NCBI GenBank assembly: GCA_017451685.1
Contig: JAFTNV010000027.1
Coordinates: 1-64,000 of the forward strand
Length of the DNA stretch: 64,000 nucleotides
Source of the DNA: Alistipes sp.
GTDB lineage: Bacteria > Bacteroidota > Bacteroidia > Bacteroidales > Rikenellaceae
Reading direction: 5' to 3'
Below the pieces are notes generated by a model. The model worked only from the letters and a program-made list of their open reading frames with translations, was not told where the DNA came from and ran no database searches. Of the stretch, positions 1-8,148 are shown piece by piece. The translations under genes were made by a program, and so were the position numbers. Each line of letters opens with the position of its first letter. The stretch's first letter is position 1.

Positions 1-94
<94 letters not shown>

Positions 95-192
95 AAAATA
101 AAATGTTTTGTTAGAGTCCTGACTATTTCATTTTCCTAAAAGGAAATTGACAGATAAATACTACACTTTTCTCTCAATATAAAACCAGTAAA

Positions 193-203
193 TCAAAGAA
201 CCA
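193..203 (-). promoter_or_regulatory. boxA-like antitermination sequence in the rRNA leader
   Basis: On the minus strand the leader reads TGGTTCTTTGA about 100 bases upstream of 16S. It resembles the boxA element (TGCTCTTTAA type) bound by NusB/NusE in rRNA antitermination. The position between promoters and 16S fits; the call rests on this short match only. Confidence 0.45.
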
Positions 204-246
204 TTTTCAAACCACCCCGCTCAATTTTTCAGAGCGGAAAGTGGTG

Positions 247-278
247 CAAAGGTAAAGCAAATTTTTTGAACCACCAAA
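247..278 (-). promoter_or_regulatory. rRNA operon promoter, proximal
   Basis: On the minus strand: -33 TTTG (278-275), 20 bp, then -7 TACCTTTG (254-247), an exact match to the Bacteroidota primary sigma consensus. It is the promoter closest to 16S. A CCGCTC/GAGCGG hairpin (217-237) lies just inside the transcript. Confidence 0.85.
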
Positions 279-355
279 TTTTTGATGAACTTTTTTCAAA
301 AAACTTTTCTAAGAACCTTTTTCGCTACTCGCCGTTTTAGAGGCGAAAGCGGGTG

Positions 356-387
356 CAAAGATAAGTCATCTTTTTGAAACCACCAAA
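356..387 (-). promoter_or_regulatory. rRNA operon promoter, middle
   Basis: On the minus strand: -33 TTTG (387-384), 20 bp, -7 TATCTTTG (363-356). The flanks are near-identical to those of the proximal promoter, 109 bp away (shared GGTGGTTCAAAAA and AAAGTTTTTTGAAAAAA tracts), so the two look like a tandem duplication. Confidence 0.85.
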
Positions 388-471
388 TATTTTGGAAACT
401 TTTTTTCAAAAAACTTTTTCTAAGAACCTTTTCGCAACCATTCGACATCCTGTATCTCTTGATTGCGGGTG

Positions 472-502
472 CAAAGGTAGCGCTTATTTTCTATTCTCCA
501 AA
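472..502 (-). promoter_or_regulatory. rRNA operon promoter, distal
   Basis: On the minus strand: -33 TTTG (502-499), 19 bp, -7 TACCTTTG (479-472). It is 116 bp from the middle promoter. The GCACCC just downstream of the -7 box is shared with the middle promoter. Confidence 0.82.
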
Positions 503-582
503 TTATTTCTTAAAAATTTTTCAAAATTTATCATTTTTTTGTAAAACCGCCCCTCATACCTATATATATAATATAAGGGCAC

Positions 583-608
583 AAAAAAAGGAGGCCTCAA
601 GGCCCCCT
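583..608 (-). terminator. rho-independent terminator of the transglutaminase gene
   Basis: On the minus strand a GGGGGCC-TTGA-GGCCTCC hairpin (one G-T pair) is followed directly by seven T residues. It sits 21 bases past the stop codon of the gene ending at 629 and separates that operon from the rRNA promoters. Confidence 0.85.
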
Positions 609-628
609 TAGCATATATTTATCGCAGG

Positions 629-1879
629 CTACTCGTTAAGAAAAATACTTACGGTAACGGGCTCCTCGCCAAGCGACACGCTCTGGCGCTTAAGTTCGCC
701 CGCATCGTTATAGTATCGCAACTCGTAGTCGCGGTTCTTCTCGACAAGCACCGAGAACATATCGTTCATATCGCGCAGAGGGCCTGCCGTAAGGCCACCG
801 CCCATCTGCTCCGTGCCGTGGAAGATGTCCACACCCATAGCCACGCGGTCGTCCGAGTGTTCCGTATGCGCTGCATCCTTATATCCTGCGATGCGGATAA
901 AGGTATGTGTGCCCGCCTCCATGTGGCGTGTATACTGTTCGTAGGCGAGCTCCTGGTAGTGTGCCGTGACATTCTCGGCACCTACCCACTTAGGCAACTC
1001 CTCCACGGGGCCCTCGCCCGTACCATCGGCCCACACCATAGGGAACCAATCGTCAGCCTTGCCGAAGCGCGTAGCGTAGATGGCGTATGTACGGTCGTCG
1101 GCCGTAGCCTTCGAGGCATCGGGCATAAACCACAGGTGGTCGAGCTTCGAGGGGAAGTAGTACTCTGTAACTCTCCACGCGCCATCGAGCCATACCTCCG
1201 TCCAGCTATGATTGCCACGGTTGTCGTGCCACGAGGCTGTGCCCACAAAGCGCGCGGGGATACCCACAGCGCGGTAGGCATCAACAAGCAGTATTGATAG
1301 TCCCGTGCATGAGGCCATGCCCTGACGCATAGACTCGCGGGGGCTCTGGTTGGTCTTCTCGCGCTTGGTGTTATAGTCTACACCCGTAAGGCGCGGGATG
1401 TTTGCATTCACAGCACACACGGCATCGTACATCGTCTTGCACGTATCTACCGCCGGCGAGAACAACTCGTAGAGCTCCTTACGCCAGGGGTCGCGCACCT
1501 CGTCAACAACGTAGTACGGAAGCACATCGTTAAGGTATACATCCTCCGGAAGCGCCTTTGCCCAGCTATACTTCTCGCGCGCGAGCGTTGCATACTCGAC
1601 ATTCTCCCTCAATAGTTCCAAGTCCATACCCTCGCGGTCAAACGCCGGCATGTTGATAAGGAGGTACGACATGGCCACCTTCTGATTATCCGGAGTTGCA
1701 GCCATAAGCTCACGAAGAGCCTCGCCACGCTCCGACTCCGCAATAACACTCTCAAGCTCGGCCTCATAGGGGTTGAGACCCTTCTTGTCGCGCTGCGATG
1801 CCGCCTCACCAGGCCAAAGGATGACAGCAAGACCACAAGCCACACCGGCAAGTAGGCATAATAGGATTCTTAGTTTCAT
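629..1879 (-). CDS. secreted transglutaminase-like protein
   Basis: A 416-aa exported protein with a hydrophobic N-terminus (residues 4-22); the VAC at 13-15 is only a weak lipobox, so signal peptide and lipoprotein are both possible. The transglutaminase-like fold is recognised around residues 185-250: the nucleophile region GMASCTGLS (Cys191) and the NHSW histidine motif (His224) followed by an aromatic-rich strand. Asp247 may be the third catalytic residue. A beta-rich C-terminal domain (about 310-416) follows. Family members can be proteases, amidases or cross-linking enzymes, so the substrate is unknown. The start codon overlaps the cutC stop by ATGA, so the two are translationally coupled. 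Confidence 0.75.
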   Translation of the reverse strand: MKLRILLCLLAGVACGLAVILWPGEAASQRDKKGLNPYEAELESVIAESERGEALRELMAATPDNQKVAMSYLLINMPAFDREGMDLELLRENVEYATLAREKYSWAKALPEDVYLNDVLPYYVVDEVRDPWRKELYELFSPAVDTCKTMYDAVCAVNANIPRLTGVDYNTKREKTNQSPRESMRQGMASCTGLSILLVDAYRAVGIPARFVGTASWHDNRGNHSWTEVWLDGAWRVTEYYFPSKLDHLWFMPDASKATADDRTYAIYATRFGKADDWFPMVWADGTGEGPVEELPKWVGAENVTAHYQELAYEQYTRHMEAGTHTFIRIAGYKDAAHTEHSDDRVAMGVDIFHGTEQMGGGLTAGPLRDMNDMFSVLVEKNRDYELRYYNDAGELKRQSVSLGEEPVTVSIFLNE

Positions 1880-2610
1880 AGTTTTATCAGGTTTAGTATC
1901 TCATTAACTTCATTCTCGTCGACAACTCTCAGCGCATACTCGTCGACAGCCGCCGAGCCACCCATTGATATACGCGGATTGCGGTACTTCATCTCTCCCG
2001 CCACCATGCGCTTGGCGCTAAAGTGCAGGGCATCGACACCCACATCCGCGAGTGCGCGGGCATTCGTAGCGACAACACCGCTACCGGCCATTATCTCAAT
2101 CCTCCCGCGCGAGAGTTCCACAGCACGGCGTATGTTATCTATGCCGTCAATAGCCTTGTCGTAGCCTCCCGAGGTGAGGATGCGCGTACATCCCGCGGCG
2201 ATAATATCCCTAACCGCCTGCTCGTAATACTCGGTCATATCCACAGCGCGATGAAAGATTGTCTCCAGGCCCTTCGATGCCTCAACGAGCATACGTGTGC
2301 GCTCCACATCTACGCGGCCATCCGCGGTGAGGATGCCAAAGACCACGCCCGTGGCACCTGCCGCGCGTGCGCGCTCGATGTCGAGGAGCATGGTATCGAA
2401 CTCGTCGTCGGAGTACAGAAAGTCGCCACCACGCGGGCGTATCATCACGCTGAGGTCGAGGTTGTCGATTTGAGCAACACGCTCGATTGTTGCAATCGAG
2501 GGCGTCACGCCACCCTCGGCAGGCGAGGCACATAGCTCCACCCTATTTACACCTAAGCGCTGTGCCACACGACACGCATCAACGCTATAAGCACAAAGTT
2601 CCGTCTTCAT
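1876..2610 (-). CDS. cutC: CutC family protein
   Basis: A 244-aa protein of normal length for the CutC family (TIM-barrel, PF03932). The N-terminus has the family signature: MKTELCAYS, then RVELCASPAEGGVTPS, followed by MIRPRGGDFLYSDDEFDTM. The barrel ends with a typical GSGV...DVGVDALHFSAK segment. CutC was named for copper homeostasis in E. coli, but the copper role is doubtful and the enzymatic activity is unknown. It has no visible signal peptide, so it is cytoplasmic. It lies 18 bases after the LuxR-type regulator and is coupled by a 4-bp overlap to the transglutaminase gene. Confidence 0.9.
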   Translation of the reverse strand: MKTELCAYSVDACRVAQRLGVNRVELCASPAEGGVTPSIATIERVAQIDNLDLSVMIRPRGGDFLYSDDEFDTMLLDIERARAAGATGVVFGILTADGRVDVERTRMLVEASKGLETIFHRAVDMTEYYEQAVRDIIAAGCTRILTSGGYDKAIDGIDNIRRAVELSRGRIEIMAGSGVVATNARALADVGVDALHFSAKRMVAGEMKYRNPRISMGGSAAVDEYALRVVDENEVNEILNLIKL

Positions 2611-2628
2611 ATCTTTAGTTTATGGGTT

Positions 2629-3195
2629 CTAAATCTGCTCGCTATCAATGAGGTTGTTCAGCACGGCATATACCGTAAGGCCCGCCACGGAGCGTATGCC
2701 CGTTTTGTGTACGATATTCTTACGATGCGAGATAACGGTATGTGGCGAAATGTTTAATTCCGAAGCTATCTCTTTATTGGTAAAGCCCTTAGCAACAAGG
2801 ATGAGGACATCGCGCTCACGCTCCGACAGCTCGTGGCTCTCGGCATAGTTATGCTCCGCAGGGGCATCCACCGCACGGCGCACGAGGCGTTGCAACTCCT
2901 CCGCAGAGGTATACATCGTTGCCGTAGCAGCGAACTTACGCAGCGCATCATCCTCCACGAGCGACGTGAGGATGCCGATGACGGGGATGTCGTCTATCGC
3001 CACACACGCCTCAAGGTCGCGGTGCAGCGATGCCGAGGCTATGATGACATCAACCTCCGTGCTACGCAGCAGGCTCTCAAGCTCCGCTGTGGTCGAAACC
3101 GTGCCTACAACATCGCCCTCACCGCCAACAATGGCAGCGATACCCTCGGCAACGACAGCTGCCGGCTCAACTATGGCAACCCTATAGCGTTTCAT
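2629..3195 (-). CDS. LuxR-type response regulator with a degenerate receiver
   Basis: A 188-aa protein. Residues 1-115 resemble a receiver domain, but the strand that should carry the phosphorylated Asp reads DVIIASASLH, with no acidic residue at the acceptor place; phosphorylation is therefore unlikely. Residues 123-183 are a clear LuxR/GerE helix-turn-helix (LSERERDVLILVAKGFTNKEIA and SPHTVISHRKNI). The start overlaps the stop of the hemerythrin gene by 4 bp, so the two proteins are made together. Inference: the partner di-iron protein, not a histidine kinase, supplies the signal. A palindrome and direct repeats upstream of the operon are candidate binding sites. Confidence 0.85.
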   Translation of the reverse strand: MKRYRVAIVEPAAVVAEGIAAIVGGEGDVVGTVSTTAELESLLRSTEVDVIIASASLHRDLEACVAIDDIPVIGILTSLVEDDALRKFAATATMYTSAEELQRLVRRAVDAPAEHNYAESHELSERERDVLILVAKGFTNKEIASELNISPHTVISHRKNIVHKTGIRSVAGLTVYAVLNNLIDSEQI

Positions 3196-3887
3196 CGTCT
3201 TTCGGTTTTTAAGTATAGCTCCACTAACGGCTTAAGGAGGTGTGTCTCGATGTTATTATGACGTCTGAGGTCGTCACGCAGGGCATATATATCCTTCAGC
3301 ATGGCGCAGCGCAGCGGCGTGGGCACGGCCTCGGGGAGGCTCTTGGTGATGAGCGAGGCGATATCGTTCGTGCGGTCGTCGATGTCCGTATGCGGCGTGT
3401 CGATGACGCTAAAGTCGGCATCGCAGCGCTCCGTGGCGTTGTTTATCACCGCGAAGATATGCTCCTCCTCCTCTTGGAAGTGATCGACAATATAGCGAGT
3501 GTAGTCGTCGTAGAAGCTACGCAGAACTCTGCGCGAGCGGCTGTCGGCATGCGCAAGGATATCCTCCAAGTGTGCCGAGGCGTGGGGCAACATGTGCGAG
3601 GCGTAGTATTGGTGCGAGGCACGCAGGTAGCCAATAACCTCGGGGAGCATATCTGCACGGAGGTCGCCCACGGCGGGGCGGTAGCCCATGTCGGCATGCA
3701 TCGAGCATAGTATCAGAAAGAGCTCCGCGGAGTAACCATCGCGGCGGCACATATCCCCTATCGACATGTCGCCAAAGGGGAGGCCTATATTAAGGCGCGA
3801 GAATATCGACAACACCGAAGGCTCGCGGTCGATAAGCTCAAAGATATTCATATCGGGCGACAAGGTCGCCACTACTGGTCTATTCAT
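3192..3887 (-). CDS. hemerythrin-domain (RIC/ScdA-like) protein
   Basis: A 231-aa cytoplasmic protein. Residues about 10-70 resemble the N-terminal DUF542/ScdA_N domain (NIFELIDREPSVLSIF...GDMC). Residues about 95-225 form a hemerythrin four-helix domain, with the iron-binding pattern visible as HASAHLEDI, IVDHFQEEEEHIF and the late HNNIETHLLKPL. RIC/YtfE/ScdA proteins repair iron-sulfur clusters after nitric oxide or oxidative damage; hemerythrins can also sense O2. The gene is first in an operon with the degenerate LuxR regulator, which favours a sensing or stress-response role. It has its own promoter at 3909-3939. Confidence 0.85.
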   Translation of the reverse strand: MNRPVVATLSPDMNIFELIDREPSVLSIFSRLNIGLPFGDMSIGDMCRRDGYSAELFLILCSMHADMGYRPAVGDLRADMLPEVIGYLRASHQYYASHMLPHASAHLEDILAHADSRSRRVLRSFYDDYTRYIVDHFQEEEEHIFAVINNATERCDADFSVIDTPHTDIDDRTNDIASLITKSLPEAVPTPLRCAMLKDIYALRDDLRRHNNIETHLLKPLVELYLKTERR

Positions 3888-3908
3888 CGTAGAAACTTAT
3901 TACAATTG

Positions 3909-3939
3909 CAAAGGTATAAAAAAATATCGTAATTACCAA
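3909..3939 (-). promoter_or_regulatory. promoter of the hemerythrin-luxR-cutC operon
   Basis: On the minus strand: -33 TTG (3939-3937), 20 bp, -7 TACCTTTG (3916-3909), 22 bases before the start codon at 3887. The 13-bp palindrome at 3942-3954 lies directly upstream of the -33 box, a usual activator position. Confidence 0.8.
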
Positions 3940-3941
3940 TC

Positions 3942-3996
3942 CCCATATTATGGGATGTGCTGGGTGTAAAATTCCCTATATTATGCGATTGTGGGA
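3942..3996. promoter_or_regulatory. palindrome and 33-bp-spaced direct repeat, candidate operator
   Basis: CCCATATTATGGG (3942-3954) is a perfect 13-bp palindrome. A related copy, CCCTATATTATGCGATTGTGGG (3974-3995), repeats the first copy and its flank at a 33-bp offset, about three helix turns. The first abuts the -33 box of the leftward hemerythrin promoter and the second covers the -33 box of the rightward promoter at 3989. One regulator could control both; the LuxR-type protein of the operon is an obvious but untested candidate. Confidence 0.55.
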
Positions 3997-4019
3997 TAGG
4001 AAATAATCCCCCATCTTTG
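3989..4019 (+). promoter_or_regulatory. promoter of a candidate short RNA
   Basis: TTG (3989-3991), 20 bp, CATCTTTG (4012-4019), one mismatch to the -7 consensus. It reads into the structured segment 4026-4164. Confidence 0.55.
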
Positions 4020-4025
4020 CACCAT

Positions 4026-4164
4026 GAAAGTTAGGCTTCCACAATGCCGCTGTGATAGCGCCGCGAGGCCTACGTTAAAAGTGAATCTTTTTAGTTTTTA
4101 TTGGGTGTTTGCTCCTATCTAACGGAGCCGAAGGGCGTCAGGCATGATGCCCTTCTTCTTATTT
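4026..4164 (+). ncRNA. candidate structured RNA or attenuated leader upstream of xusA
   Basis: From the promoter at 3989-4019 the predicted transcript can form: a stem TAGGC/GCCTA (4032-4036 with 4068-4072) enclosing CGCT-GTGAT-AGCG (4048-4060); then GCTCC/GGAGC (4111-4128); then AAGGGC/GCCCTT (4131-4154) followed by CTTCTTATTT, a terminator-like end. A 32-codon frame starting at 4024 (MKVRLPQCRCDS...) spans the first part, so a short peptide or leader-peptide attenuator is the alternative. xusA has its own later promoter, so this can be an independent small RNA. No known RNA family was recognised. Confidence 0.4.
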
Positions 4165-4223
4165 ATACTGTGAATTAACTAATTATAGGGATTGGCAAGC
4201 GTAACTTTCCCAACATTTGGCGA

Positions 4224-4254
4224 TTGTACGGTTTTTTCGCATGCCGTAACTTTG
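4224..4254 (+). promoter_or_regulatory. promoter of the xus operon
   Basis: TTG (4224-4226), 20 bp, TAACTTTG (4247-4254), which places the transcript start near 4261, 15 bases before the ATG at 4276. This rules out the in-frame ATG at 4192, which lies upstream of the promoter. No clear Fur box was recognised. Confidence 0.75.
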
Positions 4255-4275
4255 CATACGAAAAACGTAAACAAG

Positions 4276-6705
4276 ATGAAGATACGAAACACAGCTAAGC
4301 ACCTTGCGCTATACCTTATATATATAATAGCGGCACTCGCGCCCATCGAGGCAAGTGCCACGGAGCCTCCCACGGAGGCACGTCCCTCGGTATTTATCGA
4401 AGGCGTAGTTAAGGACAGCGAGGGTAAGCCCATGCCCTACACTACGGTATTTGTCGAGGGCACTACACGTGGCACGACGACCGACATTGAGGGTCGCTAT
4501 CGACTAAATGTCGTGGCGGGCGACATCACGCTTGTGGCGCAGATGCTCGGCTACGCGGAGGAGCGCAGCATGCTCGACACCGATGCCGGTGAGCATCACA
4601 TTGTCGATTTCGCACTAACGCCCTCGGCGACAGACATAGACCAAGTGGTAGTCGAGGCATCGGGCGTAGGACGACTGCGCCGCTCGGCATTCAACGCCGT
4701 AGCGGTAGACACGCGCGGACTGAAGAATACCACGAAGAACATCTCGGATGCACTATCGCGTGCCCCGGGCCTTAAGGTCAGGGAGTCGGGAGGCGTAGGC
4801 TCCGACCTATCGCTCATGGTAGACGGCTTCACGGGCAAGCATGTCAAGATATTCATCGACGGCGTACCTCAGGAGGGTGTAGGTGCCGCATTCTCGCTCA
4901 ACAACATCCCCGCGGGCTATGCCGACCGCATAGAGGTATACCGCGGTGTTGTGCCCGTGGGCTTTGGTGCCGATGCCTTGGGTGGCGTGGTAAACATCGT
5001 CACGAACAAGTCGCGCCGCACATGGTTTATGGATGCCGCCTACTCCTTCGGCTCGTTCAACACACACCGCTCGTCGGTAAATGCCGGACAGACATTCGAC
5101 AACGGCCTCATGTGGGAGGTATACGCCTTTCAGAACTACTCCGACAACAACTACAAGGTAGATGCCCCCGTCGAGGACTTCGCCACGGGACGCATAGACC
5201 GCACGAAGCTCGAAAGCGTGGAGCGCTTCAACGATACATACCACAACGAGAGTGTCGTGGCTAAGTTTGGCGTCGTAGGTAAAAAGTGGGCAGACCGTCT
5301 CGTCGTCTCGATGAACTACTCGCAGTTCTACAAGGAGATACAGACGGGCGTGCGCCAAGAGATTGTCTATGGCGATAAGCACCGCCGTGGCCACTCGCTG
5401 ATGCCCTCGCTGGAGTACGTAAACCACAACCTCTTTGTCGAGGGTCTCGACCTCACGCTCACGGCGAACTACAACCGCAACGTGACGACCAACATCGACA
5501 CGGCGCAGTATAAATACAACTGGCGCGGCGAGACAAAGCGCCTGAACTCGCCTGGCGAGCAGTCGTACCAGCATACGCGCTCCGACAACGACAACTGGAA
5601 TGCCACGGCAACGCTAAACTACCGCCTCGGCAAGGCGCACACCTTCACCCTAAACCATGTGTTCAACGCCTTCCACCGCGCAAACACCTCGCTACTGGCG
5701 AACAAGGCGGAGCGTGATGCCATAGACAAGCAGACGATGAAGAACATCACGGGTGCGCAGTATCGCCTTGCCCCCTCGAAGCGCTGGAACGCCTCGTTCT
5801 TTGCCAAGTACTACGCCATGGATGTTGCCGGCCCGATAGCCACGGATGCCAATGCCACACAGTTTGTGCGTACAACACGCCACGAGGATGCCTTCGGCTA
5901 TGGCGCTGCGGGAACGCTCTTCATCCTCCCCGAGCTTCAGGCGAAGTTATCATACGAGCGCGCCTACCGACTGCCTACCATCGAGGAGATGTTCGGCAAC
6001 GAGGATCTCGAGATGGGCGACATAGGCATACGCCCCGAGAAGAGCGACAACCTAAACTTCAACCTCAGCTACTCGGGGCGCTATGGCGCTAACGACGACC
6101 ACGGCCTATACCTCGAAGCGGGTGTAGTATGGCGTAACACCGACGACTACATACAACGCAACATCGTGGACCTCAGTGGTGGCAAGTCGGCAGCAAGCTA
6201 CATAAACTACGGCAAGGTGCTCACTTGGGGCGCGAACCTTACGGCTCGATACACCTTCTCGAAGTGGCTGTCGCTGGGTGGCAACTTCACCTACATGGAT
6301 GTGCGCGACAACATGCCCATAGCCATAGGCACAACCTCGATGCCCAACCTCGGGTATAGGGATCGTATGCCGAACATACCCTACCTCTTTGCCGATGCCG
6401 ACATCACGTTCACGTGGCACGACTGCATCTGGCGCGGTAACATCCTCACGCTGAGCTACGACAATCAGTATATGCACCGCTTCTACTACTACTCGTCGCG
6501 CATAGGCTCGAACAAGGATGACTACATGGTTCCCGACCAATTCTCGCATAACATCACGCTCAGCTACTCGATAAAGGGCGGGCGCTACAACTTCTCGGTG
6601 GAGTGTCGCAACATAACAAACGAGCGACTATACGATAACTTTAGCCTCCAAAAGGCGGGGCGCGCCTTCTATGGTCGCGTGCGCATAGCCTTCGGAGGAC
6701 GATAA
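4276..6705 (+). CDS. xusA: TonB-dependent outer-membrane receptor, XusA-like
   Basis: A protein of 809 aa from the ATG at 4276 (an upstream in-frame ATG lies before the promoter). A signal peptide covers about residues 1-28. It is followed by a carboxypeptidase-regulatory-like beta domain (about 38-120, with VKDSEGKPMPYTTVFVEG), a plug domain (about 125-240, ending DALGGVVNIVTN) and a long beta-barrel that ends in aromatic FGGR. It would import an iron-siderophore complex using TonB energy. The gene order TonB receptor, DUF4374 lipoprotein, PepSY membrane protein matches xusABC of Bacteroides thetaiotaomicron, which uses xenosiderophores such as enterobactin. The specific ligand here is inferred, not seen. 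Confidence 0.85.
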   Translation: MKIRNTAKHLALYLIYIIAALAPIEASATEPPTEARPSVFIEGVVKDSEGKPMPYTTVFVEGTTRGTTTDIEGRYRLNVVAGDITLVAQMLGYAEERSMLDTDAGEHHIVDFALTPSATDIDQVVVEASGVGRLRRSAFNAVAVDTRGLKNTTKNISDALSRAPGLKVRESGGVGSDLSLMVDGFTGKHVKIFIDGVPQEGVGAAFSLNNIPAGYADRIEVYRGVVPVGFGADALGGVVNIVTNKSRRTWFMDAAYSFGSFNTHRSSVNAGQTFDNGLMWEVYAFQNYSDNNYKVDAPVEDFATGRIDRTKLESVERFNDTYHNESVVAKFGVVGKKWADRLVVSMNYSQFYKEIQTGVRQEIVYGDKHRRGHSLMPSLEYVNHNLFVEGLDLTLTANYNRNVTTNIDTAQYKYNWRGETKRLNSPGEQSYQHTRSDNDNWNATATLNYRLGKAHTFTLNHVFNAFHRANTSLLANKAERDAIDKQTMKNITGAQYRLAPSKRWNASFFAKYYAMDVAGPIATDANATQFVRTTRHEDAFGYGAAGTLFILPELQAKLSYERAYRLPTIEEMFGNEDLEMGDIGIRPEKSDNLNFNLSYSGRYGANDDHGLYLEAGVVWRNTDDYIQRNIVDLSGGKSAASYINYGKVLTWGANLTARYTFSKWLSLGGNFTYMDVRDNMPIAIGTTSMPNLGYRDRMPNIPYLFADADITFTWHDCIWRGNILTLSYDNQYMHRFYYYSSRIGSNKDDYMVPDQFSHNITLSYSIKGGRYNFSVECRNITNERLYDNFSLQKAGRAFYGRVRIAFGGR

Positions 6706-6743
6706 CAACGATATTAGTACAAACAACATAAAACATTAACAAG

Positions 6744-8141
6744 ATGAGAAAGAGACTATTTTTTAAGTCGCTACTTGCCGTAGCCTTGGTTGCTGGCATG
6801 GTAGCTTGTGAGAATGAGAAGAACACAACAACAGCCCCCACACCGGAGGGTGAGCGCCCCTACGTTATAGCATCGCAGGGCACATTCTCGAACACCACGA
6901 CAAACGCTCTGCTTACGGCCGAGGCGCTCGATGGCGGCACGATAGGCATGGAGCACGGCCTTGTGAACGATGGCGCCTCGTACTGGGTATTCTGGGGCGA
7001 CAAGTATCTCTATGGCCTCACGTACAATCAGGGCAATGCCGGCACTACGCGCTCATACATCATGAACAGCGACTACACGCTCTCGGCACGCCCCGCAGAG
7101 TATGCCGTGCGCCGCTTTACGACCGTGGGCGTATACGACAAATATGTGATGACCACCTCTACGGGCGATGGCCCCACGGAGTGGGCCGATGAGAACGGCT
7201 ACCTGCCGAAGTCGATACTCGTATCGCTCCTCGACGTAGAGACGGAGACATACACCACGAATAACACCCTCGAGGAGCACTACCTCGCGGAGAACTTCCT
7301 CGGCAATGGTGAGTTCGTGACACTCGCCGGCATCGAGGAGGTCGACGGCAAGATATACTCCGTGGCTGTGCCCATGGGTCTTAGCCAGTATGGCGTTAAG
7401 GCTGAGGGTGGCAAGTGGATAAAGGAGGGCTGCGAAGACCTCGTCAAGACCGAAGCCGGAGGTTCGGGCTCGGGAGCATACAAGGAGGGTGAGCTTCAGT
7501 GGACTCAGTACCCCAACGAGTGCTGGGTGGCAATCTTCGACGACGAGAGCCTCAGCACAAAGCGTCTCATTCGCACCGACAAGATAAGCTATGCCTGTGG
7601 CCGCAACAAGTCGCAGTACTACCAGATGATATGGGAGGCCGAGGATGGTAACATATACGTATTTTCGCCCTCGTATGCCAAGACCATGAGCGACGAGCGC
7701 CAGCAGACAACACTCCCCGCAGGTGTCGTGCGCATCGCCAAGGGCACGGAGGAGTTCGATGCCTCGTACTACGTAAACATCGAGGCGTTATCTAACGGTC
7801 GTGGTTTCCTACGCACATGGCCCATAGGTGGTTCTAAGTTCCTGATGCTCATGTACGACAGCGCCCTCACACCCTCGAAGACGATGAAGGCCAACCAACT
7901 TGCCATCTTCGATGCCGAGGCAGGCACGCTCAAGGAGGTCACGGGCCTCCCCGCAGCGGAGCTTATCTCGGGCTTCGGCAACACCCCCTATGCCGAGGGC
8001 GGCAAGGCATATATTGCCGTGACAACGACGGAGGGCTACCCCGCGGTATATGTCATCGACAACAACACGGCCGTGGCGACAAAGGGTCTTACGGTCGAGG
8101 CTACGCAGATAGGAGCGATAGGTCGCATGATGCCTTTATAA
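6744..8141 (+). CDS. xusB: DUF4374 surface lipoprotein, XusB-like siderophore-binding protein
   Basis: A 465-aa lipoprotein: the signal peptide ends in GMVAC (Cys22), followed by ENEKN, an acidic stretch typical of Bacteroidota surface-export signals. The remainder is rich in beta strands ([38 protein letters not shown]) and matches the DUF4374 family, a beta-propeller. In B. thetaiotaomicron the equivalent XusB binds ferric-siderophore at the cell surface and hands it to XusA. The gene starts 38 bases after xusA and 7 bases before xusC, so they are one operon. Confidence 0.82.
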   Translation: MRKRLFFKSLLAVALVAGMVACENEKNTTTAPTPEGERPYVIASQGTFSNTTTNALLTAEALDGGTIGMEHGLVNDGASYWVFWGDKYLYGLTYNQGNAGTTRSYIMNSDYTLSARPAEYAVRRFTTVGVYDKYVMTTSTGDGPTEWADENGYLPKSILVSLLDVETETYTTNNTLEEHYLAENFLGNGEFVTLAGIEEVDGKIYSVAVPMGLSQYGVKAEGGKWIKEGCEDLVKTEAGGSGSGAYKEGELQWTQYPNECWVAIFDDESLSTKRLIRTDKISYACGRNKSQYYQMIWEAEDGNIYVFSPSYAKTMSDERQQTTLPAGVVRIAKGTEEFDASYYVNIEALSNGRGFLRTWPIGGSKFLMLMYDSALTPSKTMKANQLAIFDAEAGTLKEVTGLPAAELISGFGNTPYAEGGKAYIAVTTTEGYPAVYVIDNNTAVATKGLTVEATQIGAIGRMMPL

Positions 8142-8148
8142 TCGCGCT

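Larger units (their letters stand above)
239..437. repeat. tandem duplication of the rRNA promoter module (about 110 bp units)
   Basis: Bases about 241-325 and 350-433 are the same A/T-rich module with small changes: GGTGCAAAGRTAA, a poly-T tract, GAA(A)CCACCAAAT, TTTTTTCAAAAAACTTTT, CTAAGAACCTTTTTCGC. Each copy carries one full promoter. The third promoter keeps only the core. This looks like local duplication that multiplied the rRNA promoters. Confidence 0.7.

Noticed and set aside
4192..4275. Upstream ATG extending XusA by 28 residues
   Set aside because: The promoter at 4224-4254 lies inside this stretch, and the ATG at 4276 starts a normal signal peptide.
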